Program-made: the position numbers and the translations under genes
In this document: in pieces, positions 1-8,846 of the stretch
Numbering within the stretch: the stretch's first letter is position 1
Layout of the letters: each line of letters begins with the position of its first letter
Source of the DNA: Hadesarchaea archaeon
GTDB lineage: Archaea > Hadarchaeota > Hadarchaeia > Hadarchaeales > Hadarchaeaceae
Length of the DNA: 32,638 bases
Reading direction: 5' to 3'
Assembly: GCA_030616305.1 (NCBI GenBank)
Contig: JAUWXQ010000004.1
Span: forward strand, 1 to 32,638
Notes under the pieces: generated by a model
The model's database searches: none
Told to the model about the DNA's origin: nothing
What the model saw: the letters and a program-made list of their open reading frames with translations, nothing else

Positions 1-366
<366 letters not shown>

Positions 367-680
367 ACTTCAACCACAAAGCATAGAAATTGGCTTGGGT
401 ACCGAACCTATCTCAGACCCGAGCTCTTCCAGTAGCCTGGTTTGTTCGGATCCACATTTTTGAATCCACACCAAGAGTACGATCTCTCATTGCGGGACTC
501 GCGTGGTCCCATACTCCGATCGACGCCGTTCACACCGCGGTGTGGACCATTAGTTACTTTGGTATTTTTCCTACTTAAGACTTACTTAAAAAACAAAACG
601 ACACGAACATTAGAAAAGCCGCGAGTTTTTTCCTATCGAAAGAACTAAAAAGCCGACACACAAATTAATGGAGAGGTGAC

Positions 681-911
681 ATGATGAAGAAATTATCAGA
701 ACTTAATGGTATGCGGATCTACAGCGACCGAGCGCGTTATGTGGGTTCTGTCATGGACACCATAATAGACGACAAAGAGGGAACGGTACTCGGGCTCGTC
801 TTCGGACAGAGGGAAGGCAAGTCTTTGTCAGTTCCCTACAACAGCATTATGGCCATTAACGACATCGTGCTTGTCTACAGCAAGAAGACAGAGGCAGGCA
901 CTCCGGCATGA
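681..911 (+). CDS. PRC-barrel domain protein
   Basis: 76 aa; LSELNGMRIYSDRARYVGSVMDTIIDDKEGTVLGLVF resembles archaeal PRC-barrel proteins; preceded by gagaggtgac SD. Confidence 0.8.
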   Translation: MMKKLSELNGMRIYSDRARYVGSVMDTIIDDKEGTVLGLVFGQREGKSLSVPYNSIMAINDIVLVYSKKTEAGTPA

Positions 912-1435
912 TTGAGGCATTTCGAGGAAAGAAACCCCGCATCCACAAAACAGCTTTCGTGCACCCATCCGCTACTATAATTGGGGATGTGGTGATTGGG
1001 GAACACTCAAGCGTTTGGCCTGGAGCCGTCGTTCGTGGGGATTTTGGGAGCATTCGTATCGGCCGTTATACCTGCATTCAAGATAACGCAGTAGTGCATG
1101 CTGGCGACCTCTACCGCGGAAAAAAGCCCAACTATTATCCGGCCCGAATAGGCAACTATGTGATCGTCGGACATCACGCGCTCGTCCACGGCTGCACGGT
1201 CGAGGACGAATGTATCATTGGAGGGGGTTCAATCGTCTTTAACGGTGCAAGAGTCAGAAAGGGCTCGCTGGTTGGGTTAGGTGCAGTAGTGTTGCGGGAT
1301 ATGAAGGTACCGCCTCGTACAGTCATGGTGGGTATCCCGGCTAGGCCACTACGAACACTCACCGATAAAGAGTTCAAACGTATCCGAGTACAGGCAAAGA
1401 ACTACGCTGAACTCGCGAAAGAATATCGCGTGTGA
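908..1435 (+). CDS. Gamma-carbonic anhydrase-like hexapeptide-repeat protein
   Basis: Left-handed beta-helix hexapeptide pattern; VVHAG...VGHHALVHG matches the His metal ligands of the gamma-CA family; overlaps the previous stop (ATGA). Confidence 0.88.
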   Translation: MIEAFRGKKPRIHKTAFVHPSATIIGDVVIGEHSSVWPGAVVRGDFGSIRIGRYTCIQDNAVVHAGDLYRGKKPNYYPARIGNYVIVGHHALVHGCTVEDECIIGGGSIVFNGARVRKGSLVGLGAVVLRDMKVPPRTVMVGIPARPLRTLTDKEFKRIRVQAKNYAELAKEYRV

Positions 1436-1436
1436 G

Positions 1437-2528
1437 CTATCGTGAGAGCGGTATCAGTGTTGTTTCAAGTCGGTCGTAAGTTGGATATTCTTCTACCAAC
1501 GCAAATTTTAGTTCGGGTTCAAGCTTAGCTAATTTTTCCGCGACAAACCAGTGGAGCTCTATCCTGCGTTTTTGTCTGTCAATGACGATGAACTCAGCCG
1601 GAATCCCATGCTTGAGCATGAGGCGTCTGCGGACGAGGACGAGTTTCTCTGGTGGCAAGTCCTGAACCACCCCCTTGACCAAAAGCCCCTCCTCTGTGAT
1701 AACCTCGTGGGGGCTCACGACGTTTTTGGCCCTGCGTTTCAGTCGGTTGCGGAGCTGAACGGCATCCTTGAGTGCACTGGGACAGTAGTGGATGTTAAGC
1801 GCGGTGTTCGCGGCGGCCCACTTAAGAGCCCTAACAGCGGTTTCCTCGCTTCCTTTGACTGCCATTGACTCGTCCGACTTGATCTCGAAACCGTGGGCCT
1901 TGAGCTGCGACAGGTTCGTGTCCGAAAATTCCAGCTCATTCAAGTTGATGAAACTGCAGTTGATCCGGTTTAGGTCTCGAAAAAGCGATATGATTCTCGT
2001 GTATCCGTTTGGAATTGCCGGAATTTCCACGCCCGCTTGAAGCCCGGCCCGCAAAGCCCGCTCGACTGGATTCACTGACCAAGTATGAAACCTGACCTCA
2101 TCGAGTCCCGCCTGTTTCAATTTGCGCAGCTGTTCTCGCGAAAGCTCACCGCCGCAATACATATGGATGTGGTGTCGTCTACCAAACTTACGCTTGAGCA
2201 GCCGTATGTAACGCAAAGTGCGCCTGAAGCGTAGTGATGGGTCACCCCCGGTTATGCCCGTGCCCAGGGCGTCCATGAGCTTGGCTTCCTCGACGATATC
2301 CTGCGTAGACTTCACGGGACGTTCGTTCGCATATACCACATCGCGGCCCCTCCGTTTCTCAGAGAGAGGGCAATAGTAGCACGCCTGCGCACACAATCCC
2401 GTAAGAAACAGCACAAGCTTGGTCCCTCTAATGCAGAGCTTGCAGCCGCGGGGCATCTCGCCGAGCAACAAGGAGTTCGCCGGTGTTCTGACTATTTTAC
2501 GGCGGTTGTTTTTCTTAATGGATCTCAT
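1437..2528 (-). CDS. Radical SAM protein (PFL-activase-like, probably the COG2108 type)
   Basis: CAQACYYCP (CX3CX2C cluster), upstream GCKLCIRGTKLVLFLTG, GTGITGGDPSLRFRRTLRYIRLLK. Confidence 0.85.
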   Translation of the reverse strand: MRSIKKNNRRKIVRTPANSLLLGEMPRGCKLCIRGTKLVLFLTGLCAQACYYCPLSEKRRGRDVVYANERPVKSTQDIVEEAKLMDALGTGITGGDPSLRFRRTLRYIRLLKRKFGRRHHIHMYCGGELSREQLRKLKQAGLDEVRFHTWSVNPVERALRAGLQAGVEIPAIPNGYTRIISLFRDLNRINCSFINLNELEFSDTNLSQLKAHGFEIKSDESMAVKGSEETAVRALKWAAANTALNIHYCPSALKDAVQLRNRLKRRAKNVVSPHEVITEEGLLVKGVVQDLPPEKLVLVRRRLMLKHGIPAEFIVIDRQKRRIELHWFVAEKLAKLEPELKFALVEEYPTYDRLETTLIPLSR

Positions 2529-2943
2529 GGACCCAGTACTCTCTATTCTCAGTTACTTCCTTCTTCCAGATCGGGATTTCTGTCTTAACCCTGTCCATGA
2601 TTTCCGGGAGGGCCTTGAAAACATCCTCCCGTTTTTTACCCGCCACCAAGACGTAGACGACATCCTCCCCTGGCGCAAGTTGGTCAACGATGTGGTGTAT
2701 CATCACTCGTTTTATATTGGGCTTCCGCTCGATTTCAGATGCAATTTCTTGGAGTTTTTTTGCCGCATCCTCAGCTGCCTCATACGATAAGAGCTTGACC
2801 TTCTCCCCTTCACTCGAAACGGCCCTCACGACGCCTATGAAACAACCAATGGCCCCGACTTCTTCACCAAGGCCTCCTCTTAGCCGTCTCAGCAGGTCTG
2901 GCAGGTCCACTTCACCCTTCAAATGAACGCCGACATCTGGCAT
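2515..2943 (-). CDS. moaE: Molybdopterin synthase catalytic subunit MoaE family
   Basis: GAIGCFIGVVR...LSYEAAEDAA...IHHIVDQLAPGEDVVYVLVAGKKREDVFKA...DRVKTEIPIWKKE; lysines of the C-terminal K...PIWKKE motif retained. Confidence 0.82.
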   Translation of the reverse strand: MPDVGVHLKGEVDLPDLLRRLRGGLGEEVGAIGCFIGVVRAVSSEGEKVKLLSYEAAEDAAKKLQEIASEIERKPNIKRVMIHHIVDQLAPGEDVVYVLVAGKKREDVFKALPEIMDRVKTEIPIWKKEVTENREYWVHEIH

Positions 2944-3050
2944 TATATCACCTCAATGTACTAGAATGTCAAGAGAAGTTTTCCCTCCAACTTAAAAGAG
3001 TGAGGCCTCAACCTTTTTATGTGGATGTGTAAAGGTAGCTTGAGGCGGAT

Positions 3051-3593
3051 TTGGTGGTCGGTGTAAAAACTCAGGTCCAGAATATCGTCTTATCTGTTAC
3101 ATACGAAGATGTCAAGTTCAATCTGGAGCGGCTGGCCAGATCTCTGGATGAGGCGCGCTACGACCCAGAGGTCTTCCCAGGGATTGCTTACAAATCAATG
3201 GATCCCAAGGCCTCCTTTCTTATCTTCTCCTCTGGCAAGATGAACTGCGTCGGCGCGAAGAGCATGAACGATGCAAAACTGGCGATCAAGAAGTTGACGA
3301 GAAAGCTCAAAAAGGTCGGGGTGAAGATAAAATCAGAACCCCAAGTCAAAGTCCAGAACATCGTCGCGTCGTTCGATTTTGGGCGCGAGTTCGACCTAGA
3401 GCGAATCGCACGAACTTTCGACAACACAGAGTACGAGCCTGAGGTGTTCCCTGGTCTCGTGTTCAGATTAGAGGAACCAAAAGTAGTCGTGCTGCTTTTC
3501 GTTTCGGGTAAGGGAGTCTGCGCGGGCGCGAAGAGCATGGCTGATATCAAGAGAGCGGGCGCCAAGATAATAAAACTATTGAAACGACACTGA
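3051..3593 (+). CDS. tbp: TATA-box-binding protein (divergent), TTG start
   Basis: Two TBP repeats: VQNIVLSV...FPGIAYKSMDPKASFLIFSSGKMNCVGAKS and VQNIVASFDFGREFDLERIARTFDNTEYEPEVFPGLVFRLEEPKVVVLLFVSGKGVCAGAKS. Confidence 0.92.
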   Translation: MVVGVKTQVQNIVLSVTYEDVKFNLERLARSLDEARYDPEVFPGIAYKSMDPKASFLIFSSGKMNCVGAKSMNDAKLAIKKLTRKLKKVGVKIKSEPQVKVQNIVASFDFGREFDLERIARTFDNTEYEPEVFPGLVFRLEEPKVVVLLFVSGKGVCAGAKSMADIKRAGAKIIKLLKRH

Positions 3594-3648
3594 ACGCCAA
3601 ATCCGCTTGTAATTTTTAACCTATGCTACGATAAAACTAGTCGATGCC

Positions 3649-4782
3649 ATGGCGAAAACCGTTATTGTTCGCTACGGTGAGTTGGCCCTGAAAAGCGAGC
3701 CCGTGCGCAGGCGTTTCGAGTGGCGCCTTATCTCTGCCATAAATTTGGCGCTGAAGGGTTTGGAATACGCAATCGAGAGAGAGCGCGGCAGGATCTTTGT
3801 CTATACAGAATCCCCGACCTCGGTGACCAAACGCCTATCGCGGGTTCCCGGAATAGTATCGGTCAGCTCGGCCACCAAAGTCGAAGCGAACATGAATGAA
3901 ATCCGCAAGTCCGCGTTAAGAGTAGCTAAAAAAGTCCTCGGCCCGGGTAGGAGTTTTGCTGTCCGTACCTCGAGAGTCGGAAAACACCCGTTCTCCAGCA
4001 CGGACGTGAACGTTGAAGTTGGCTCAGCTATTCTATCTAAAGTCAAAGGCGTTCACGTGAATTTGTCCTCTCCTGATCGCAAGATTTTCATAGAAGTGCG
4101 CGGAAAAAACGCCTACGTGTTCACAGAAACTGCGGAGGGAGTTGGGGGGCTCCCTGTGGGTACCCAAGGTAGTGTTGTGGCTCTTTTCTCTGGAAGCCGA
4201 AACGATACCGCTGCTGCATATTTGATGATGAAACGAGGTAGCACCGTTTTTCTGGTGTCCCCGGACCTGCGCACCCATAATAACGGTAAGGCGCAGAGGA
4301 TTGTGACAGCCCCAGCGAAGAAACTCTCCGATTTTGACTCCAAACTCGAATTGCGGGTATTCTCCTTCGGCAAAGTGCTAAACGGATTGAGGACGGTAGC
4401 TATGGGCAGGTATGCCTACTACATTTGTAAACGAAGCGCCCTGCGGGCGGCCGATGCCATAGCCGAGCAGGTGGGGGCGGGAGCCATCGTAGTGAGTGAT
4501 GATGCCAAACAAATTGCCGCCCAGAAACTGGCTAATCTCAGCGTGATAGATGAAGCTTGTAAGCTGCCGGTCCTGAGGCCCCTTGCGGGGATTAGCAGCG
4601 CCGAGATAGAGCGACTTAAATTTAAAGTAAAGCTGCCTCCGCGAGCCAAAGAGGTATGTCCTTTTCCACCCCCCCGAGATGTCATGAGTTTAGAGAAAAT
4701 ACATGAGTTGGAGGAGGGCATGAAAATCGGCGCCCTCGTCGAAGAATCCCTTTCAAAGGTCAGAGCCATCAAACTGAGGTGA
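3649..4782 (+). CDS. ThiI-like THUMP protein with degenerate PP-loop
   Basis: THUMP region FAVRTSRVGKHPFSSTDVNVEVGSAIL...EGVGGLPVGTQGSVVALFSG then SGSRND instead of SGGxDS; ThiI C-terminal pattern LPVLRPLAG retained. Confidence 0.88.
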   Translation: MAKTVIVRYGELALKSEPVRRRFEWRLISAINLALKGLEYAIERERGRIFVYTESPTSVTKRLSRVPGIVSVSSATKVEANMNEIRKSALRVAKKVLGPGRSFAVRTSRVGKHPFSSTDVNVEVGSAILSKVKGVHVNLSSPDRKIFIEVRGKNAYVFTETAEGVGGLPVGTQGSVVALFSGSRNDTAAAYLMMKRGSTVFLVSPDLRTHNNGKAQRIVTAPAKKLSDFDSKLELRVFSFGKVLNGLRTVAMGRYAYYICKRSALRAADAIAEQVGAGAIVVSDDAKQIAAQKLANLSVIDEACKLPVLRPLAGISSAEIERLKFKVKLPPRAKEVCPFPPPRDVMSLEKIHELEEGMKIGALVEESLSKVRAIKLR

Positions 4783-6065
4783 AGTCAGTGAATTTGGTCG
4801 TCCAGCCAGCTACCTCTCTTTCGGGAGAAATCGAGCTACCTCCATCGAAACTTCACACACAGATCGCTTGTGCACTAGCCATACTGGCCGAGGGCAAGAG
4901 CACGATCGAGTTCCCGCTCCGGGTGAAGGACACCAACGTGATGCTGAAGGCTGCGGAGATCATAGGGGCCACGGTGAAGCGGACACAGGAAAGATGGTCC
5001 ATATGGGGGGTCGGGAGGGATTTGAAACCCGCCCAAAATGTCATCGATGCAAAGAACTCTGGCACGGCTCTAAGTCTGCTCACGTCAATCGCGACCCTCG
5101 CACCAACTTCAACCATACTAAACGGAGACATCCAACTGCGCTCGCGCCCCATGCCTACCTTGTTGCGGGCGCTCCGTCGTCTAGGTGCTGATGTCCACTC
5201 CACGAAACCCGATGACAGCCCGCCATTTGTCGTTTTTGGCGGGGGGCTTAACGGGGGAAAAGTACGACTCAACGATGCTGAGGCGCGATATCTACCTGCC
5301 GTGTTTCTGTCTGCCCCCTACGCAAAAAAGAAAGTCGAGTTCTCGATCCACCCGAGCGAAAAAAAGTTCCAACTTGAATCAACACTCGGACTGATGAAAA
5401 TTGCGCGCGCGAAAATAACTGAGCACAGCGGCGGGGTTTCAATTCTAAACCACCCATATCGTGCATTTAATTACAGGGTACGGCGGGAAGTGGTGGGAGC
5501 GGCACCGTTTATCGTGGCGGCCGGCTTGACGAAATCAGAGCTCAAACTTCGTGGATCAAGGGAAATTTCTTTCCGGGATACCGCGTTCCTCCAAGCCCTC
5601 AAATCCTTTGGGCTGAGGGTGCACTTCTCGAGGAAGAGCATCGAGATTGGAGGGCGACATAGACTTCGAGCAGCGCGGTTGGACCTCTCTTGTGTGCCAG
5701 AACTCCTGCCGTTGATGGCGGTACTCGCGTGCGGGGTTCGGGGCAAGACACTCATCCGAAACGCAGAGGAGGCTAGGACGATGAAGTCTGACCGCATCTC
5801 TGCTATCGCACAGGAGCTACGCAGGATGCAGGCAAGGGTACTAGAGCAGAACGACGGGCTGATCGTTCAGGGGGCAGCCAAGCTCAGGGGATGCGAGGTA
5901 GATGGTCACGACGATTACGCGGTTGTGTCTGCCCTAGCCGTGGCTGGCCTAGTGGCGGAGGGAAAAACCGTGATAAAAAACGGCGCCGATGCGCTTGGGA
6001 CATCTTATTCTCGCTTTGTCTCCACTTTCCAAAGCTTGGGGGCCGATGTGAGCTACTCTTCTTAG
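4779..6065 (+). CDS. EPSP synthase (AroA)-family protein with degenerate active site
   Basis: Full-length EPSP-synthase-like pattern (LPPSK, NSGTALSLLTSIA, RSRPMPTLLRALRRLGA, ALAVAGLVAEGKTVI, FQSLGA), but hallmark substrate-binding motifs are altered; GTGA overlap with the upstream gene. Confidence 0.85.
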   Translation: MKSVNLVVQPATSLSGEIELPPSKLHTQIACALAILAEGKSTIEFPLRVKDTNVMLKAAEIIGATVKRTQERWSIWGVGRDLKPAQNVIDAKNSGTALSLLTSIATLAPTSTILNGDIQLRSRPMPTLLRALRRLGADVHSTKPDDSPPFVVFGGGLNGGKVRLNDAEARYLPAVFLSAPYAKKKVEFSIHPSEKKFQLESTLGLMKIARAKITEHSGGVSILNHPYRAFNYRVRREVVGAAPFIVAAGLTKSELKLRGSREISFRDTAFLQALKSFGLRVHFSRKSIEIGGRHRLRAARLDLSCVPELLPLMAVLACGVRGKTLIRNAEEARTMKSDRISAIAQELRRMQARVLEQNDGLIVQGAAKLRGCEVDGHDDYAVVSALAVAGLVAEGKTVIKNGADALGTSYSRFVSTFQSLGADVSYSS

Positions 6066-6115
6066 CAGCACAAGATTTTAACTTCTGCATTCAGTGCTTA
6101 GTATGGTGTGGTAGG

Positions 6116-6574
6116 TTGAGGGGCCAGCTGAGTATTGAGTTCCTGATCGTGTTAACCGGCATGCTCCTAATCCTAGCCGCAGTTACGATGCCCCTTTCTG
6201 ACCAAGCTCGCGCGGACGCTGAGAAGATAACCAAGCTTGCTGACGCTCGTGAGGCTGCGAACACGATAGCGAATGCCCTCAACACAGTTTACGCTGGCGG
6301 CGTTGGGTCGAAGCAGACGGTTGAGTACTGGCTCCCTGCAGATATCCTTTCGATCTCTTTTGACAATGGAGCGGAGAATCGTTTGGATGTTAAAATAGAA
6401 TTGAACCTCGAAAGCGATAACGTGGTACGGGTTAGCACAATTCTATCGAGTAGGGAGGATGAAAATCGCGTAATTGTTGGTAACGAAAACTTCGAAGTTA
6501 GCTCTGGTCTCCATCGAATGACTTTCACATACGAGTACACCTATAATAGGCGTATTGAAATCAAGGTGGCTTGA
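6116..6574 (+). CDS. Class III signal peptide (prepilin-like) protein
   Basis: TTG start at 6116 gives MRGQLSIEFLIVLTGMLLILAAVTM, cleavage motif RG|Q; the ORF track start at 5891 lies inside the upstream gene. ANALNTVYAGG motif. Confidence 0.85.
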   Translation: MRGQLSIEFLIVLTGMLLILAAVTMPLSDQARADAEKITKLADAREAANTIANALNTVYAGGVGSKQTVEYWLPADILSISFDNGAENRLDVKIELNLESDNVVRVSTILSSREDENRVIVGNENFEVSSGLHRMTFTYEYTYNRRIEIKVA

Positions 6575-6575
6575 G

Positions 6576-7055
6576 ATGCGGGGACAATCAGCCATCGAAT
6601 ATCTGCTGATCTTCTCGACCGTGCTTGTGTTGTTTGCAACGGTTACCCTCGGACAGATGATAAATCCCGGGCAGGAGGCCGCTAAGGACGCCCTCTACCT
6701 TTCCCAAGCTAGGTCAGCTGTGGATGCCATCGGTGGAGCGATAAACACCGTCTACAGCGATGGGCAGGGAGCGGTGAAGAGCGTCAGCTTCCAGATTGAT
6801 CAGAGCTGGGGCCTGCAGCTCGATAATGCAGAAAATAAACTCAGGATACAAATCCAAACCTCTCAGAGAAGCGAGAACGTGGAAGACAACCTACGGTACG
6901 AAATCGATAATTACCACTCGCTTTTGAACATCTCCTCCGGCACCTACACGGTAATTGTGGAATGGCCAGAGGACGGCAGCATATCGGAAAGCATAGACAG
7001 CGGCGCCCTCACCGACAAGAAAATCTACATCTATATCAGGCCGCGCGGGAGGTAG
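6576..7055 (+). CDS. Class III signal peptide (prepilin-like) protein
   Basis: MRGQSAIEYLLIFSTVLVLFATVTL; GAINTVYSDG motif; start adjusted from 6555 to ATG 6576. Confidence 0.88.
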   Translation: MRGQSAIEYLLIFSTVLVLFATVTLGQMINPGQEAAKDALYLSQARSAVDAIGGAINTVYSDGQGAVKSVSFQIDQSWGLQLDNAENKLRIQIQTSQRSENVEDNLRYEIDNYHSLLNISSGTYTVIVEWPEDGSISESIDSGALTDKKIYIYIRPRGR

Positions 7056-7056
7056 G

Positions 7057-7485
7057 ATGATGAGGAACGAAAAAAGAGGATTTTTCTCAATCGATGCGCT
7101 GTTTGCGGTCACCCTCCTCCTGATCATCTCGACATCATTCTTGAACATTTACGAAGGACGAAAGGTCGGGGCCGAGCTGATGGGCGCTAGGTTGGAGGCA
7201 AAGCTCGTCGGTGAAAAGCTCGCGGCAGCCATAAACACCGTCTACGCAAACGGGTCGAACTTCGAGCTCTACGTAGACCTACATGAGGGCATAGGGAGCT
7301 ATTTCTACCAAATTACTTTCGATAACACCACACGACAAATCTCAGTTGAAAACTTGGCTTGGGGAGCTGTTAGTGTAGGGGTTGTCTGCAAAAATGTCCA
7401 GAATTTCGTGCTTGGATTGGATAACTTGGAGAACACGATTCGAGTGTACTGGGTGGGGAACCAGATAAGGGTCGTGAACGCATGA
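7057..7485 (+). CDS. Prepilin-like protein
   Basis: KRGFFSIDALFAVTLLLIISTSFLNIYE signal/helix; AAINTVYANG motif shared with the two upstream proteins. Confidence 0.75.
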   Translation: MMRNEKRGFFSIDALFAVTLLLIISTSFLNIYEGRKVGAELMGARLEAKLVGEKLAAAINTVYANGSNFELYVDLHEGIGSYFYQITFDNTTRQISVENLAWGAVSVGVVCKNVQNFVLGLDNLENTIRVYWVGNQIRVVNA

Positions 7486-7889
7486 GGGGCCAGTCCAGCG
7501 CTGAGATGTTGATCTTGATCTCGGCAATCCTGATAGCAGTCGCATCGATGCTCTACTTGGGCATAGGAGGCAACGAGTCGGCGGTCGTCATGCGGGCCGC
7601 GCGAGATGGGGCCGAGAACGCGATCGCAGCATTGGACGCCGAATATGGGTGTTCAATCAACATCGAGGAAGTCGGGTTCGATGCGGGCATGATTACAATA
7701 ACCGTTTCAGTCCGTGATATCCCAACGGTAGACAATTTTGACAACATGATAAAGGAAAACATTAGGGAGGGAGCTCTTAAGCACATCCAGAATGCTGTGG
7801 GTGGTTCCTTCCCCTTGACCGCAGGGCCTGTCAAGACCTCATACTACACCTACGATGTGACAGTCGAAGTGAGGAGGGTGACAAAATGA
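7482..7889 (+). CDS. Class III signal peptide (prepilin-like) protein
   Basis: MRGQSSAEMLILISAILIAVASMLYLGIG; ATGA overlap with the upstream gene. Confidence 0.85.
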   Translation: MRGQSSAEMLILISAILIAVASMLYLGIGGNESAVVMRAARDGAENAIAALDAEYGCSINIEEVGFDAGMITITVSVRDIPTVDNFDNMIKENIREGALKHIQNAVGGSFPLTAGPVKTSYYTYDVTVEVRRVTK

Positions 7890-8842
7890 ACGAGCGAGGG
7901 CAAGTCTTCACGCTAGACATGTTTTTCGCGCTGGCACTGACCGCGCTGATCGTGAGCTACTCTGGGCTAGCTCTAGAGCAGGCGCGCAGGCAGGCTGAAA
8001 GCTACGCACTGCGGTATTCCCTCGAGCGTACCGCAAACGATGCCGCAGATGTGCTCGTGAAGACGGCCGGCGACCCCCAAAACTGGTCGCAAAATTTTGA
8101 AACTCTCGAAACGCTGGGGCTGGCTGAAAACGATTCCGCAGGTAACCCCATCCCAAACAGCCTTTCGGTGGGGAAGTTCGAAAATCTCAGACAGCTGTGC
8201 GCGAGTGCAAACTGGGACGCTAACCCAGACGCGGCACAGGCGGTGAGGGCTCTTTTTGGCGACTCCGAAAACTTTGAGATACGATTGATTGACGAAAACA
8301 CCGGCGAAAACTTGTGGCCCCCCATTTACCCACGGTGGGATGTCAAAGCTACCTCTGGAGTTGAAAACTCTCTCGAAGTGGTGATCGTAAAACGCTTAAT
8401 CTCTACACAGGTGGAGGTCGAAAACAAAATAGAAAACATACGGCACATCAAACAACCCGAGCTACTCCAGATGTACTTCACGGTGGGGACAAATGAACTT
8501 AACACCCGCGACTGGTACATAGTTGTAAAACGGTACCTCGCACCCCTGAGCCAACCTGTAGTTTGGATTACGGTAAATCGCGATATGGATACTGGTAACC
8601 CCGACTGGAAATTCCCTCCTGACGATCCTCCATTTAAAATGTGGTGGCATGGTAACCCTCAAGACCCCCCCAGCAATGACTTGCAGGAGGGCCAGAACTA
8701 CATATGGGTTCGGGTCGCTGGTAGGGGGAAAAGTAAGGGTAATCCGGTTGATGTATCTATCGTTTCGATGCCGTTTTGTTCATCGTCCAGATTTGTGGAG
8801 CTTCCCCCAGTTGCCACGCTCGAGGTGAGGGTATGGAGGTAA
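7886..8842 (+). CDS. Large prepilin-like protein
   Basis: MNERGQVFTLDMFFALALTALIVSYSGLALEQARRQAES; RG|Q-type signal followed by a hydrophobic helix; ATGA overlap. Confidence 0.7.
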   Translation: MNERGQVFTLDMFFALALTALIVSYSGLALEQARRQAESYALRYSLERTANDAADVLVKTAGDPQNWSQNFETLETLGLAENDSAGNPIPNSLSVGKFENLRQLCASANWDANPDAAQAVRALFGDSENFEIRLIDENTGENLWPPIYPRWDVKATSGVENSLEVVIVKRLISTQVEVENKIENIRHIKQPELLQMYFTVGTNELNTRDWYIVVKRYLAPLSQPVVWITVNRDMDTGNPDWKFPPDDPPFKMWWHGNPQDPPSNDLQEGQNYIWVRVAGRGKSKGNPVDVSIVSMPFCSSSRFVELPPVATLEVRVWR

Positions 8843-8846
8843 GGCA

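Noticed and set aside
390-648. Small ORFs in the rRNA upstream region
   Set aside because: They lie in the rRNA leader/promoter region, with no homology or clear SD signal.
5891-6115. N-terminal extension of the first pilin-like ORF in the ORF track
   Set aside because: Lies in the AroA-like coding region in another frame; the TTG at 6116 gives a proper class III signal peptide.
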